Part shown: positions 1-12,195 of the stretch, piece by piece
How positions within the stretch are numbered: the stretch's first letter is position 1
Layout: the number at the start of each line of letters is the position of its first letter
Assembly (NCBI GenBank): GCA_003427395.1
Contig: BFEA01000054.1
Span: 459,194-523,193 of the forward strand
Direction of reading: 5' to 3'
From: Chara braunii
Taxonomy: Eukaryota; Streptophyta; Charophyceae; Charales; Characeae
Length of the DNA: 64,000 nt
Position numbers and translations under genes: made by a program
Notes under the pieces: model-generated
Databases searched by the model: none
The model's input: the letters and a program-made list of their open reading frames with translations, nothing else
What the model was told of the DNA's origin: nothing

Positions 1-395
1 TTACATTCACACTCGCAGACACACATTTTGTCTACCCTTTCAGAGAACATTCAATGACCTAGGTCAAACAAAGTGTGGGTTCACACGGGCGTGAAAGGCC
101 TGAATCAAACTGACTATTGAACTGACCTTGAGTGGAGTTTGAACGGCATGTATAGAATTACGCTCCTTCTATCTTGAAGGTAGTTGCCCCCAGTCGTCAA
201 CAAAGTGATCTACACCACTTTGTCGCGACATTCGTCCAATATAATTACTTCTTCCACAATCTGACTGCGCCGTCACTCGCCTTTTGCGCCAATGTGTTAC
301 TGCGGTGCCACGCTTACGCTACTTCAAAATATATTACCACTTTCAGTGACACCTTCTTTGCACCAAGGTCCAATCGCCGCTCAGTCCAGAAATAC
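1..395. other. Non-coding stretch, nothing recognised
   Basis: I see no conserved protein signature, RNA gene or repeat in this stretch. Short open frames overlap its end but are not protein-like. It leads directly into the minisatellite that follows. Confidence 0.5.
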
Positions 396-1085
396 TGTTG
401 GCACCGCCGTAAAACCAATGTCGTTCCTAAAAAAATTCATCAGCGCTTCCGCACGCCTGCCGTTAAAACCAAAACCGTCGCTGCAAAAATTCAGCAGCGT
501 TTCCGCAACAGAACCACCGCCACAAAGATTTGACAGCGCTTCCGCACCACCGCCATAAAACTGGTGTCGCCGCCGCAAAAATTTGGCAACACTTTTACAC
601 TACCGTCGAAAAACCCAGAACCGCTGAAGCAAAAATTTAGCAGTGCTTCCGCACCACTGCCGTAAAACCTGTGTCGTCGCCGCAAAAATTCGGCAGCACT
701 TCCGTACTACCGCCGTAAAACCCAGAACCACTGCCGCAAAAAATATAGCAGTGCTTCCGCACCACCGCCGTAAAACCTGTGTCGTCGCCGCAAAAATTCG
801 GCTGCACTTCTGTACTACCGCCGTAAAACCCTGAACCGCTGCCGCAAAAATTTAGCAGTGCTTCCGCACCACCGCCGTAAAACCTGTGTCGTCGCCGTAA
901 AAATTCGACAACACTTCCGTACTACCGCCATAAAACCTGTGTCGCCTCCGCAAAATTTCAGTAACACTTCCGTACTACCGCAGTAAAAACCAGAACTGTC
1001 GCCGCAGAAGTTCGACAGCGCTTCCGCACCACCGCCGTAAAACTTGTGTCGCCACCACAAAAACCCGGCAGCACTTCCCCACTGT
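396..1085. repeat. Minisatellite with a period of about 53 bp
   Basis: About a dozen degenerate copies of a unit containing GCCGTAAAAC, then CGCAAAAATT, then GCACTTCCG. Successive GCCGTAAAAC anchors lie about 53 bp apart. Two unit types, one with CTGTGTCGTC and one with CCAGAACC after the anchor, tend to alternate, which suggests a two-unit higher-order repeat of about 107 bp. Short open frames on both strands are by-products of the repeat. Confidence 0.85.
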
Positions 1086-1107
1086 AGTTAAAAAATGGTA
1101 GGCCAAA

Positions 1108-2230
1108 ATTAGTAAAATTTAGGCCCCAGGCCCAAATTCCACTACGTGGCACTGCCGTAGCCCTGTAGCGTCCCTGGATCAGTCCAGTGGGCCCAACACC
1201 AGCCAGAGGGGAGGGGAATAGAGTGTTCCCTGGCATGGCTATGGCTGCCCAACTCCTCTCCTCGCGCCCCTCTGCAGAACTCCAGTCCTCCTCCCACGTT
1301 GCCTCTGGCAGCCTCCCAGCAGCCAAGCAACACTCAAGTGTGCACGCCACTCAATGACAGCACGAGTGCTTTGTGTGGCAGTTGGGGGACAGCTGCCAGT
1401 TTTATAGTGGTTGAGGAGGGTCGGACGTCACTCAAGCCCCCCGGCAAAATCGCGGGCTCACAATGAGCCCTTGATCTGGCCAAGATCCAGGGCTAATTGT
1501 GGCCGCACCACAACCACAGCCTTAGTGTGGGGCAGTTTCTTTAACAGCCCCATTTTATTTTTTCTTTTCTTTTTCCTAGTTATCTCGGAATCTCATGAGA
1601 TAGCTGGACTCCTGCCATTTCCAAAGCTGTTTTTCTTTTATTTTTCTGATAAGGGGTTGAAAAGATACAACCCCTTTCAGTTTGATGTATCTGGACCCTT
1701 TTTTCATGGCAGATACATCGGGGAAAAGGTTGTACTTAGCCTTTTCTTTTTATGACCCTTCAATTTTCAGGCTCCCTTAAAAAATGGGAGCCTGACAGTT
1801 ACCTTCTGCCAGAGGTAGCACCACGTGAGGACAAGTGTCCTCACACAGAATAAAGAAAAGCAAATAAAAAAAAAAGAAGAATAAAACTAAACCTAACTGC
1901 ATGCGCCTGAGCATTCTCGTGGCCAGGTTCATGCAGTTGCTTGCAACAACCTCCTCCTTTATCTTCTCAGCCCTCCCCTGAAAACGGGGAGGGCAGTTTG
2001 TCAGGTTGGGAGGAGTAGGACCTCTTCCTCCCAACTCCCACATTCTCCCCTCCTCTCTCTAGCCTCCTCCTCCTCTTGTTTCTCGTGGCCGCTGTGAGCC
2101 GCGAGATTCAAGATCTCGCGGCTACAGTGCCTATCCCAAAGTGGAGTGGGAGCCTGTGTGCTCCCACACAGTCTAAAGGACTGTTTTGTTTTTCCTACCA
2201 CGAGACAGTTGCCTCGTTGCTGCTTTTCTT
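1108..2230. repeat. Dispersed repeat family X, copy 1
   Basis: Colinear with 12712-13600. Shared blocks include AACACTCAAGTGTG, TTTTATAGTGGTTGAG, ATCGCGGGCTCACAATGAGC, TTTTCTGATAAGGGGT and AAAACGGGGAGGG. The copies differ by many substitutions and small indels, so the family is old. It has no coding capacity. A perfect 11-bp stem with a 5-nt loop lies at 2097-2123. The class is not recognised; an LTR or a non-autonomous DNA element are both possible. Confidence 0.7.
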
Positions 2231-2761
2231 TTGATTTTTTTTTATTATTATTATTATTTTTTTTTTTACTTGTTCGTTTTCAACCTCCCTCGTTTTCCCT
2301 GTTTGGTTGAGCCGCAACGACTACGAACGGGGAAAAAAAAAACAACAACGCCCTGAATGGGCATCTGTATACCCCCACAACCCGGGGGTAGATTCATTCG
2401 ATTTTGCCCATCCTCAGATGGGTTGTCGGTGTCCAACCCCTGATGAGTCGCTGCAAGCCCAACGAAACAATCTGTCGCAGTCATCCCCTCTCTATGTGCC
2501 TGTATCTGGGCGCCATAAGTGTCTGGTTCAAGCGTTACAGCGCCTAGTAGCCCGTCTTAAAACGAACGGGCGTTGTACTTAGAATCTAAAAACAATTCTA
2601 AAGAAAATCTAAGAAAATCTAGAAATATCAAAAAAAGAAAAAAACAAAAACAACACTAATTTACCTAAAAGTTGGCTGCCCATTATCACGGGCGCCTACA
2701 ACCATTCGTGGGACTATAAGTCCCTATCTCTTCTGAATGCGCCACATGGCGCCTACTATTG
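2231..2761. other. Non-coding stretch with short hairpins and A/T tracts
   Basis: No gene is visible. It contains poly-T and poly-A tracts and several short palindromic stems, for example the CCCGTC/GACGGG-type stem near 2550-2575. It may belong to the same ancient repeat as the preceding feature, but I see no second copy of this part. Confidence 0.3.
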
Positions 2762-2762
2762 A

Positions 2763-2793
<31 letters not shown>

Positions 2794-2903
2794 GTCGTTA
2801 GCATAAGCAAACGGCCACGGCTTCTATACTCACGCCTTGCTGGCGTTTCCCCCCCTCTTCCTTCCGATACGGGGACCTGGGTTTGATCCTCACGGGGATC
2901 GAG

Positions 2904-2970
2904 AAAAAAAAATTGTACTATTTCTCGATTTGTGTCTGTCATCCTTTGCGCAGAGGTCATGCTGCAATCA
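2904..2970 (-). ncRNA. U6 snRNA 3'-domain-like segment (pseudogene part, copy 1)
   Basis: The minus strand matches the U6 region running from the AUUAGCAUGG box through CUGCGCAAGGAUGAC to AAAUCGAGAAAU. The plus strand shows TTTCTCGATTTGTG, then GTCATCC, then GCGCAGAGGTCATGCT. It has several mismatches and one inserted T. The 5' half of U6, including the cap-proximal hairpin and the ACAGAG box, is absent. This is a fragment inside a repeat, not a working U6 gene. Confidence 0.75.
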
Positions 2971-3072
2971 TGCGACCATTCCCGGTTGTGAGATTTGATG
3001 ATCTCGCGGCCGAGAATGACCGCGTTTCATGCTGGTGTCATGGGCAGCTCCAAAAAAAAAGGAGTTAGCCCA

Positions 3073-3148
3073 GACTGCTCATCGCTGAGTTTGATCCCAG
3101 CATCTGCTGAGTGACAGTCCGATGGCAGTACCTACTGGGCTAGCCCCT
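3073..3148 (-). other. tRNA-like head of composite retroposon, copy 1
   Basis: The minus strand reads TAGCCCAGTAGGTACTG (A-box-like), then GGACTGTCACTC where an anticodon arm would lie, then GGGATCAAACTC (B-box-like). The spacing fits a tRNA. The copy at 37026-37098 is closer to a canonical tRNA. Stems are imperfect, so it is tRNA-derived and not a tRNA gene. Confidence 0.6.
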
Positions 3149-3632
3149 TCCTCACATCGAGAGAGGAGCAACCCTTCTATATGAAGGGCTGCAGTGCCTA
3201 GCAGGCCGCCCTCCAGCGCCTGCCTGATACCGTGGCTGGCTTGGTCGGGCTAGCAGCCCACGATCTTAATAACTGCCCTACTAAGCAGACCATAACGCCA
3301 TCCCCTCCGGACCTCGGTGCGAAAGCCCCGCGGACCCAACAAAAATAAGACTTCTTATTCCCCCCGCGCCGCGGCTCCAACTTTCGTCACGACGACCCCT
3401 TTTCAACCTACTTAGGCCCTGAATCACGCGGCTGTCAGTCTTTTAGATAGAATAGTCTAGCTTTAGTCTTTTCACGACCGGGCATCCCTGCGGTCTAGTT
3501 GAAAAAACGCGGACGAGTCGGAACATTCCAAAAGCATGTCTATTTTGTCAGACCAAATCCCTCAAACTTATATTAAAAATCGGACTTCGTCCGACATTGA
3601 ATATACAGGGCAGATACCCTTATCAGGGTTTC

Positions 3633-5516
3633 TATCCCGACAACGCGATCAGATGGCTAAAGGACAAATATTGGACTATACCAAGAAAAGCAACGAGAAC
3701 CAATGAAGAACAAGAATATGATAGACGAGCGGTAAAGATATACATAAAAAATGACCCCTTTGGGACCACAGTTCTCAGTACGTGGCGCAAGCTACCACTC
3801 CAGGACAAGGTAGCCCCGCGACGCTGGGAAGAGGTGTATAGGCAACCGCTATTTGGGAACCAGTGGGTCACTGACTCCCGAGGTGCAATTTTTCTCTGCA
3901 CTGAAACTCCCTGGAAGGGGTGGGTAAGTAGGGGCGTTCTTAGAGTGGGGGATATTTGGAATGAGGACACCAGAGACTAGATCACTGAAGCCCAGTTGAG
4001 GGACCGACTGCGATATTGTCATAATATTGGAGAAACATTTGAGAAAATTATCTTATCGTTACCTCTAGACTGGGTAAGGATTCTGAGGAAATGGCAAACG
4101 GTTCAACCCTGGTTGAACTTGAAAGTGATTGGGTGGGGATCAAACAAGTGGTTATCGGGTAGCTGAAAATTCAGGAATGAAAATTCTGAAGTGAAAGTTT
4201 TTGTCAGTCTGAAAATCCTGAATGGTCCTGAAGTGGTGAAAGGTTCGAAGACCATGAAAACCACATGTTTAGGCAGACTGTATCCTGAAGTGGTGAAGGG
4301 TGTCCTGAAGTGGTCAAGTGAGAGTTTTGGGCAGTCTGAAAATCCTGAATGGTCCTGAAGTGGTGAAAGGTCNGAAGACCATGAAAACCACCCTTCACCA
4401 CTTGAGGATGCAGCCTGCCTAAACAGGTGGTTTTCAGGGTTTTCGGAGCTTTCACCACTTCAGGACCATTCAAGATTTTCAGACCTGAATGATCCTGAAG
4501 TGGTGAAAGGTCCGAAGACCCTGAAAACCACCTGTTTAGGCAGGCTGAAGTGGTGAAGGGTGTCCCGAAGTGGTGAAGGGTGTCCTGAAGTGGTGATGAA
4601 AAATACGACTGTTGTTAACCTCCTCTCGGGGATCAAGGGGTGTGTGGATGGGGTTGGAAATGTGATGGTGTCCGGCCGCCTGGATGGAGAGGTGTTGGTG
4701 AATCTCTTTCAGATCAATAGCAAAAACATACTAGTTATGACACATCCAGAAGTGACAAGGTGACTTAAAGAAGAGGATATCTTTTAAATTAGGGTGCTGA
4801 AGGAAGAAGAACAATGATCGATATACAGACCCGATACCTCAATTGCACACCTGACATTTGATCCGGCCTCTTGGGTCTGGACCACTCAACTGGGTAGAGG
4901 TAAGACAGGAAAACAACAGATCCACTCAATGCTAGTTAAGGGAGCCTACCGTCTACTGCGTCCAACGGTGAATCTCAGAGGTGTAGTAACAGAGCGTTGG
5001 ATGAGGCACCTGAATTTGGAAAGGAAGTGGTTTAGGCTTAGTAAGTCATTACCAACCAAGATTACGTCCCTACAATGGCAAGTGGAACACCGTTGTCTGC
5101 CCACAAATGACTGGCTAATTAACTTTACTTCTTTAGAACAGAAGGGCCTTGCTCTCCCCTGGTGCAGACTATGTGCGGCATCTTACCCTGCCAGGCGGGG
5201 ACAAAAAATAATTGAACATATTTTTTTATAATGCTCTGGGTCGGTCTGGTTATGGAGATGGTGGGATCGAATATGGCGCCTGTTAGGCGCTACAATCTCT
5301 TGGCCGTGGAACTGGAAACCTATCCTATGTGAAACTTGGCAGCCCGAACAAGCGAGCAATTTTGAGAGAAACATGTTCGCAGTGGGACGCATAGCAGTCT
5401 TTTGGGCAATCTGGTGGAGAAGGTGCATTAGGGAGATAAATGGAGTTCGCCTTGAAGGATTCGCTGTCATAGAGACAATCAAACACCTGATCCAAATAGA
5501 TCTTCTGCTTAAATGA
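3633..5516 (+). pseudogene. LINE (non-LTR retrotransposon) ORF2 C-terminal fragment
   Basis: This is the part of a plant LINE polyprotein downstream of the reverse transcriptase core. Residues such as PLFGNQWV lie at about 3850-3880. After an in-frame stop at about 3978, the frame continues through TEAQLRDRLRY. Beyond an insertion (4164-4603) it resumes and reaches the zinc-knuckle (zf-RVT) region at about 5040-5230: LPTKITSLQWQ, HRCLPTNDWL, then the cysteine pair CRLC and the HIFL segment. It ends with a tryptophan-rich tail and stops at about 5515. The element is 5' truncated, and no RT catalytic motif remains. It abuts the composite retroposon on its left. Stops and frameshifts show it is dead. 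Confidence 0.75.
4164..4603. repeat. Tandem and inverted GAAGTGGTGAA repeat cluster inserted in LINE
   Basis: Repeated blocks of TCCTGAAGTGGTGAA, AGACC(A/C)TGAAAACCAC and TGTTTAGGCAG occur in direct orientation at 4210-4380 and 4490-4600. The reverse complement lies between them, with CTTCACCACTT at about 4393 and TTTCACCACTTCAGGACC at about 4450. It can fold into long hairpins. It splits the LINE frame, so it arrived after the LINE. One N lies at 4373. Confidence 0.7.
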
Positions 5517-6268
5517 GAAAAAATAAAGGAAAAAATAACCTTCATACACTCAAAAGCAGAAATCCGAATGTAAATTCAATCCTTTTGTATGGACTGGCTG
5601 GGAGGGGAACAAGAAGGTTGGATAGCGAATGTGCAATGGAAAGAAGGGGAGGGAAGGGAAGGAAGGATTCGGGAAAAGATGGAAAGAGACTACCACCTCT
5701 TCTTTCATGATTGGACTCGAATTGACCCCTCCATCCCGTTGCGGTCTCTCTGAGACTTTCTTGATTTATTCCCGCCGTCTGCGAACTCGATGGTCGAGGT
5801 TCAATGGTATGTGGGTGCTTGAAAAAAGTCATCCATGAATATTGGATGAGTTCATTTCTTCAAATTGTCTCCTTTTTCTGGTTATTTTTCATTAGTAAGG
5901 GGAGGGAGGAGCTAGTGTGTAGCAGCAGGGATCTGGCGTCGGTTTTAGGGCGAAGAGGTTCCCCCTCTCTCCAATAACCTGCTCAGTTAATCCTCTTGAT
6001 CCTAGGGTAATAAATGCTGGCAGGAACCTCACACAATCCTGTTTCGATACATTCCAAACTTTTTTTTTATATGGGACGCTGGAGCCGTTTTCCAACAGGT
6101 GCTGATCCCCACCAATAGATGGAGCCTCGCCCATGCGTGGGCCACGGGCCTGCCTGTTACCATGCCACAGTCGGCCAAGCCCAGCGCCCGGTAGCTGCCA
6201 AAACATCCAGAACGTTCTTCATTTCACGAAAAAGAAAAAAGAAAAACAAACAACATTAAAATAAAAAT

Positions 6269-6272
<4 letters not shown>
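5517..6272. other. Non-coding stretch containing a family Z repeat fragment
   Basis: No gene is seen. Around 6075-6135 the sequence TGGGACGCTGGAGCCG, TTTTCCAACAGGTGC and CCCACCAATAGATGGAGC matches fragments at 57495-57595 (same strand) and 43097-43165 (opposite strand), which defines a dispersed repeat. Confidence 0.5.
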
Positions 6273-6315
<43 letters not shown>

Positions 6316-6316
6316 N

Positions 6317-6392
<76 letters not shown>
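6273..6392. repeat. (AG)n microsatellite
   Basis: About 120 bp of pure AG dinucleotide with a single N at 6316. Its true length is uncertain because long dinucleotide runs often collapse in assembly. Confidence 0.97.
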
Positions 6393-6393
<1 letters not shown>

Positions 6394-6423
6394 AGCCGGC
6401 TCGACATACTGGTAGGGGGAGGC

Positions 6424-6470
6424 TCGTAGGTGATAGCTGGGCCAAGTACTGGTGGTTTAAGTGCCGCCCA
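6424..6470. repeat. Fragment of the GGTTTAAACC MITE family
   Basis: ATAGCTGGGCCAAGTACTGG followed by TGGTTTAAG matches the right end of the small element at 41426-41599, which has the same CTGGGCCAAGTACTGG run. Only the end is recognisable here. Confidence 0.55.
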
Positions 6471-6480
6471 ACCATTTCTT

Positions 6481-7599
6481 CCAAAATCTTAAGGGTGCCT
6501 CGAGGGTGCGACCCTACAAAACGCGTAATACATTATTTTTTTATTTTTTTATTTTTTTTTCCGCCGAAAGACGAGTCTTCCTGGTCTAGTGCTTGGGATG
6601 TCCGCCTCACACAATGGGACAGTGGCAGCAGTCGGCACGAGGCCCCACTTTTTAGATACCATTAACCGACCGCAGTGACCGTTGGCGGGTGGTGGCAGGG
6701 TGTGGGTAGAGGCGTTGGCGGATGATCGTTTCCCCCACATCAAATTTCCAATCGGAACCCCCCCGCCCCCCTCCAACTCACGACGTGAAGCGGCTGGTTG
6801 CCTCGTCGTGTTGCGTGGGTTGGGAAGAGGAGGTCATCACATCTTCGCATGTAAATTGTAGAGGCATGTGGAAGAAGTTGTGGTGCGTGTAAGAAAGCAG
6901 GGTTGTTTGTTGTTGGCTTCACACACGACAAGTGTGCATGGCAGATCTCGTCCGGAAGACTGCTTTGGTCGTATTCATCCTTCTAACTTTGTTGGTCGTC
7001 CTCCTCCTGCAACTTTGGCATCACGGCAGGCAAAGATCAGCGCCATGACGGAAGAAGGTGTCCAAGAAATTGGCAAGGGGTGCTTCCGGAAAAAAGGGCA
7101 TGGGGGATGAAGGCACGGGTGCAGGGCAGATGTATGGTACACCAGACGGCGGGGGGTTCTGCGCGACTCGAACAGCCAACAAGCCCCTTTCAACCCCGCT
7201 CTTTAGGCACATTTGCCTCTCAATTTCCAGCCTTTGCCGGATGACGACACGTCAGAGCCGCCTCCGTCCACCCTCCCTTTCGCATGGGGGTCAACTTGGA
7301 CTTCATTATAGGAGTCGTTGGGAAGGATGAGTCACTGACCTGGACTCAGAGGCTTGGGGCCCATGCCCACATTCTTTGCAGAGGCGAGAGGGGGAGGAGG
7401 GCCCCCTGCTCAATTTGCATTTGTCACCGAGCTGCCGCATGAATCTTTCGAGGACTGTTCTCGTGGAGCACAACAACTACACTTGTTTCAGTGTGTCCTT
7501 CAAGTTCATGATTGAGGAGGCCACTCCCGACGGTCGCGGAAGACAGCACCACATGACATTGCACAAAGGCTGCAGGACTGACAACGACTCTACATAGGT
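6481..7599. other. Non-coding stretch, no recognisable gene
   Basis: Several open frames of 60-90 codons overlap on both strands. None shows a motif I recognise or any repeat relationship within the window. It is more GC-rich than what follows. Confidence 0.4.
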
Positions 7600-10500
7600 T
7601 CACCCACCGACGGTCGGTAGCACTTATCGGGGGAGGGTGGTGATATCATCCGTAGCCGAATCCCCTCGACTAATTGAGAGGATAATAGCACGTGTGTTCA
7701 ACGTCTGTGCTAAGATAGGTTCCTGCGGGGCACAACTTACCTTCCCTAAGGGGTTGTCACCACCCTTAGGGGGGTGTCCCTACTAAGCAACTGGCCCACG
7801 TGCGAGATTTTTTAAATACAATTGCAAAGGCAAGTCGGTCAAGGGTGTTTGCTCGTTTCGTTGTAGCATAGGTACATATGGGTAAAACACCATCTGAACC
7901 CGAACGTCACTTGTTTTTCATGGCGCTGATATCCCAAGCTCGAAGCGTACGCCGGTCAACTAGGACGATCTTAACCAAACGTAAAACTCATAAGTAACCT
8001 TAGTCCCTTCGCACTTAGCATAAAAAAAACATTGCAAACAACGGTAAAATACAATCCAATCGGAAAAAATATATGTATACCAAACGATGTTTTTTTTTTC
8101 ATACAGCTTCACACTTCGAGTAATTTGCAGTGAGACATTACCATAAAGAAAAAAATAACTATTCCATAAAAGTTATGATAAAACAACCAGTACAGTCAGC
8201 CGACTTCACATAGCGAAGAATATTGACGCAATGTTAGACTAACCCTGACTTGGTTCAACTTAATGAGATGGTATGTTAAAACTACCCTTCTCGCCTGTAA
8301 TATGGTCGAAAATCATGAGCTACAACTTTTGCTATGAGAAGGGCAAACCCTAAGAAAACAGTGTTAACTCTTGTTTGACATATGGGTAGAACCCTCAACG
8401 CGTTTTAATAACCTTATGTTCGTTGTAGTGCTATTAACTGAAATATAAAAACAAGACTTATATGTCATATCCCTGAATCGCGCCACAAGCGATTTAAGAG
8501 GAATCCTAACTTAGTTAAAATGCCCTTCTTAATGCAACTTCAGTATGTTGTCGCATGATGTCGGTTGACTAATCATCAATGCCTGATGGTTAGCTCAAAG
8601 GTGTACTCCATCTTTCTCTTTTTGCTATCGGTTTCATTGCTTTATCTTTGGGCAACTTCTGGAATCATTATGGTAGAACTAACGGCTCAGCATGCAAGCG
8701 GAATCCCCTACCACTTCCCATGACTTGGCGTCCGCCCATGTCCAAAAAGTTTTTTTTTTTTCTGTCCGTAACGCGTGCGTTAACATTCGTGTTGGCACCC
8801 TTAATTACCCCTCACTGTCGGCGCATGCTAGAGAGATCATCGGGGCAATCCGAATACTATCCATCCGGTGATCTTAACTACACAAAGTTTTTTTCTTTTT
8901 TAATGATTAGCTCGTGGAGCCAAAACATAGTGGTTCCTCTACGGAATAACAAGACGTACAACCTCTCTGTGACTCTGATGAAATCTCCGGAAGTTGTGCC
9001 TAATTGCGATACAATTGACCTCCCTCGCACACCTGAGCCTCCAAAGAGTCAATCTCGTAATCATAAAAAATCATAGTTGTGACATGAGCACCTCGCATGA
9101 CCCGAATTGTTCGAGTACCATAAGCGCGACTACCCGAGAGGCTAGCCACCACACTATGGCTCAGAATGATCTACTCATCCCAAACAAGTGTCGTATTGTA
9201 GTATCCCGAATCCAAACGACTACAAAGCGATCATCGGATGAGGTAATCTTGATACTCACAATGACTCGAGAGAGACATTGTATATTACTCGTGCGATGAA
9301 AATACAGAGTATAACCATAAAACTCTCATGGAGATCGAACCATATTGACTCAAATGTCCAAGCGCAAGTCTGACACAAAACCCTGATCGTTTCAGAGCAT
9401 ACCGCTAAAGCTAACCTATCAAGTCAGTGTGTCATTTCGAACCATCAAAAGTCGCTCCGCTCCCTCGATCAGCCTGAAATCAAGCATATTGCGAACAAAA
9501 ACTTCAAGATATCTTGGAACGGTAAGATAAAGTCGGTCGCCATCCATCTGTCCACAAGAAGAAACATATCAAACATTAATTAGCTTTCAAAGTCGACACT
9601 CCTCATTTCCGATTTCCTCAGTGAAGAAAACATCTCACATGAACCATCGAAACCTGTTATCGTGAGTTCGACGATAATGATGGATATAAGCGAATGGGTC
9701 CTGTCGCTCGTTAACACGCAAGAGCATCAAGAGATAAAACCACCTCACTTTCAGAGTCACCCCAATATATGGAGAGCAATCATTGTTGTGCAAAATCAAG
9801 AGGTGAGACACTCCATCACTCCTCCAAGGTGCAAATTTGTAACAGCTGATGTGCCTTGCAACATCAATGTGAAAAAAACACATTCGCGAGGGGTTTTTCA
9901 AACTCGCTTGCCATAATCGTGGTCTATTCCTCGCGGGGAAAATGATAAACGAATCATAAATCAATTGTCATGTTCTCACCAAGTCGATCCCTTCTTGCCT
10001 GATTCCGACATCTATTCACTTCAAGTTGCCTCCTTGCGCGTATAGAAGAAACATCGCCACCGTTGAAATGTTCGACATCTGAAAAAAATCAATAACCCCT
10101 TTAGTAAACAACCATTCAGTCTCAAGCTATGGACACCTTTAACCTTAAGTTTTTTTTCTTTTTTTTTTTTTCTTTTTTCTTTACCATTATTCGTTCACTT
10201 CGCTAAACCAAATTGCGCCACATTCCGAGAAGTCGTCGCAGGTTGCGCAAATCCAACTAGTAAGGGACTCCATCAAAGATTTGCCTATCGATGATTTCGA
10301 AGTGGTTAACATGAATCTGCTCGAGAAACTCAATGTTGTCAAACGGACCTATGTGAGCATCGTAGTACATAATAAGCTTGAGGTACAACCATCTACCTCG
10401 TGATCGTATTGCGCCCGCAGCTCCATGTCCTCATACCCATAAATGATATGCAGGTCGACCCAATTCAAGCAGTGGGTTCGAACGAAACTTGACAAAAAAA

Positions 10501-11780
10501 TTGCAACTGAGTTAAGGTAATAAATAAATAGGTTTGCGGTGGGTTCCTCACCGTGTTGCGATCCATTCTCAACTCTCTTGCTGGTGGAAACACAACGACT
10601 GAATCGTAACCCATATGACCAACCCACCTAAATTCACCCCACGCCGTCCTGCACACATTGCGTGTCTCGCGACAGCCTCCTTGTTAGAAAACAACACGAT
10701 GACCGCCAGTACTGTGGGCATCTAAAAAGAGAATACAAGAATAATATTCATGAGTTGGTAAGTTTAAATAAGCCGAATAGACTTTTATCCTTACAATTCC
10801 CCGCCTCAGGCTATCCAACTCAATTGCTGCCAATTGCTGCCAATTGCTAGTAATTCAGAAGTTTGTCTCCCTTGAGTCTTTGCCTTAACGTCGCACTTCT
10901 TATGACGCGAGTTTCCCACGACAGAAATGGCATAAGTGCTCCGTACAAACTAGTGTTGTCGCCGGCTAAGCTTCGTTTGGCGTCAACCTTTTGGACCAAA
11001 GGTGACTCATATCACGAGACCTGAAAAAAACATCATGATGTTAATTTAGTCATTCTCCTGTGTACGAGTGCGGGGAAACCAACACTGACTTTTAACCATC
11101 ATACATTCCACTCTCTAGGAAGTGGTATGGAGCACTCCTCCTCCTCGCCCGAGTCAAAGGCTCGGATCCCAAGAGTCAGGCCATCTACTCCGAATCAGCG
11201 AAGTACCCCCTGTTAAACAGTCCACTCCGGGTCGATAACAGGGCCACGTCCTAAAGTAACGAACCATAGTCCCATAATTCCTCCTAGAGTGAGGAAACCC
11301 TCATACTTAGAGCCAAGTTGACCGCCCCAACCTCCTACATGAAAGAACAACTTAGACAAAATAAAAGTTCAAAGGGAGAGGGGAGTCGAGACTCGTTTAG
11401 ACGGGATCAGATTGAGGGGGCCTTCGGGATAGAAAAATGCTATATGAGGGTCAGGCCAAGTTTATTCGATCCTTTTCTTCTCTCTTGTTGTCTTGGTTCC
11501 TTTTTCGGCCCCCATTCAGTTTTCCTCAATAAAATCAGATCGCTCACTTGACCAGCAAGCAAAGGAAACAACAACAGGATAGGGAAGCATTCATTTTCTC
11601 ATCACCACATCAGAAGAGACTCATGCTTACTTTTCGCACACTCCTTTTTACGTACCTGCATACCGAGTAAATAAAACATTCAGAGGGTTCAACCGAGAAA
11701 CCACACTCAAGTCAGATTCAACTTCCCACACAAACGTGTCCCCAACAACTCTTTTCCTAGTTGACTTTGTTTTTAGCACA
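7600..11780. other. Gene-free stretch, possibly a diverged relative of the 6-kb repeat
   Basis: No protein domain or RNA gene is visible over 4 kb. Short anchors match copy 1 of the 6-kb repeat at nearly constant offset. ACAACTTACCT with GTTGTCACCA lies near 7732-7760, compared with 14836-14865. CTAGGACGATCTTAACC lies near 7965, compared with CTAGGACATCCTAACTC near 15068. The offset is about 7.1 kb. Farther right I could not follow the similarity by eye, so this is only a suggestion. Confidence 0.3.
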
Positions 11781-12109
11781 AAAACAAAACGGATCAAATG
11801 GGCTTACACAAGGTGTGAAGGGACAAACCTTGAGTAACGAGACGCCAAAGTGTATATAAACCAATTGACGGCCCCGAGCAAAGAAAACGCAACCCCAAAC
11901 CCAAGTTTCGAGTTGCCAAAAAAGTCTCAACCCACTCCATGTCTGCGCGCCCCTCACGTGGCACACGCAAAAAAAAAGTGCACGACAAACCGCACACGTC
12001 AAAGAAAGAAATGTCGGTCCCGCACAAGTTCCAACTGGTCCCAGATGGTCTCGCACTATCTCTTCCAGTAGCAGACGACGTCGTCCACCAGAACCACTCT
12101 CACCATGCT

Positions 12110-12113
<4 letters not shown>
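11781..12113. other. Non-coding stretch, nothing recognised
   Basis: Open frames of up to about 100 codons overlap on both strands, but none shows a conserved motif. The stretch leads into the TA microsatellite. Confidence 0.4.

Positions 12114-12175
<62 letters not shown>
12114..12175. repeat. (TA)n microsatellite
   Basis: About 62 bp of alternating AT. Open frames that cross it (tyrosine-isoleucine runs) are artefacts. Confidence 0.97.
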
Positions 12176-12179
<4 letters not shown>

Positions 12180-12195
12180 ACCAACTCCACCGGCA

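Larger units (their letters stand above)
2762..3632 (-). mobile_element. Composite tRNA/U6 snRNA-containing retroposon, copy 1
   Basis: Read on the minus strand, the element starts near 3632 with AGAAACCCTGATAAGGGTAT. It passes through a tRNA-like block (3073-3148), a hairpin, a block matching the 3' part of U6 snRNA (2904-2970) and a second tRNA-like B-box motif on the opposite strand near 2878-2895. It ends in a poly(A) run (poly-T on the plus strand at 2762-2786). The same order recurs at 36739-37733. Shared sequences outside the RNA-like blocks include CTACTTAGGCCC and CAGGGCAGATACCCTT. No reading frame is present. The architecture suggests a SINE-like element mobilised by a LINE, which is an inference. 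Confidence 0.7.

Noticed and set aside
8648-9299. Two overlapping open frames (142 and 101 codons) as genes
   Set aside because: No recognisable motif, no second copy and no supporting signals in a region otherwise full of stops. Likely chance.
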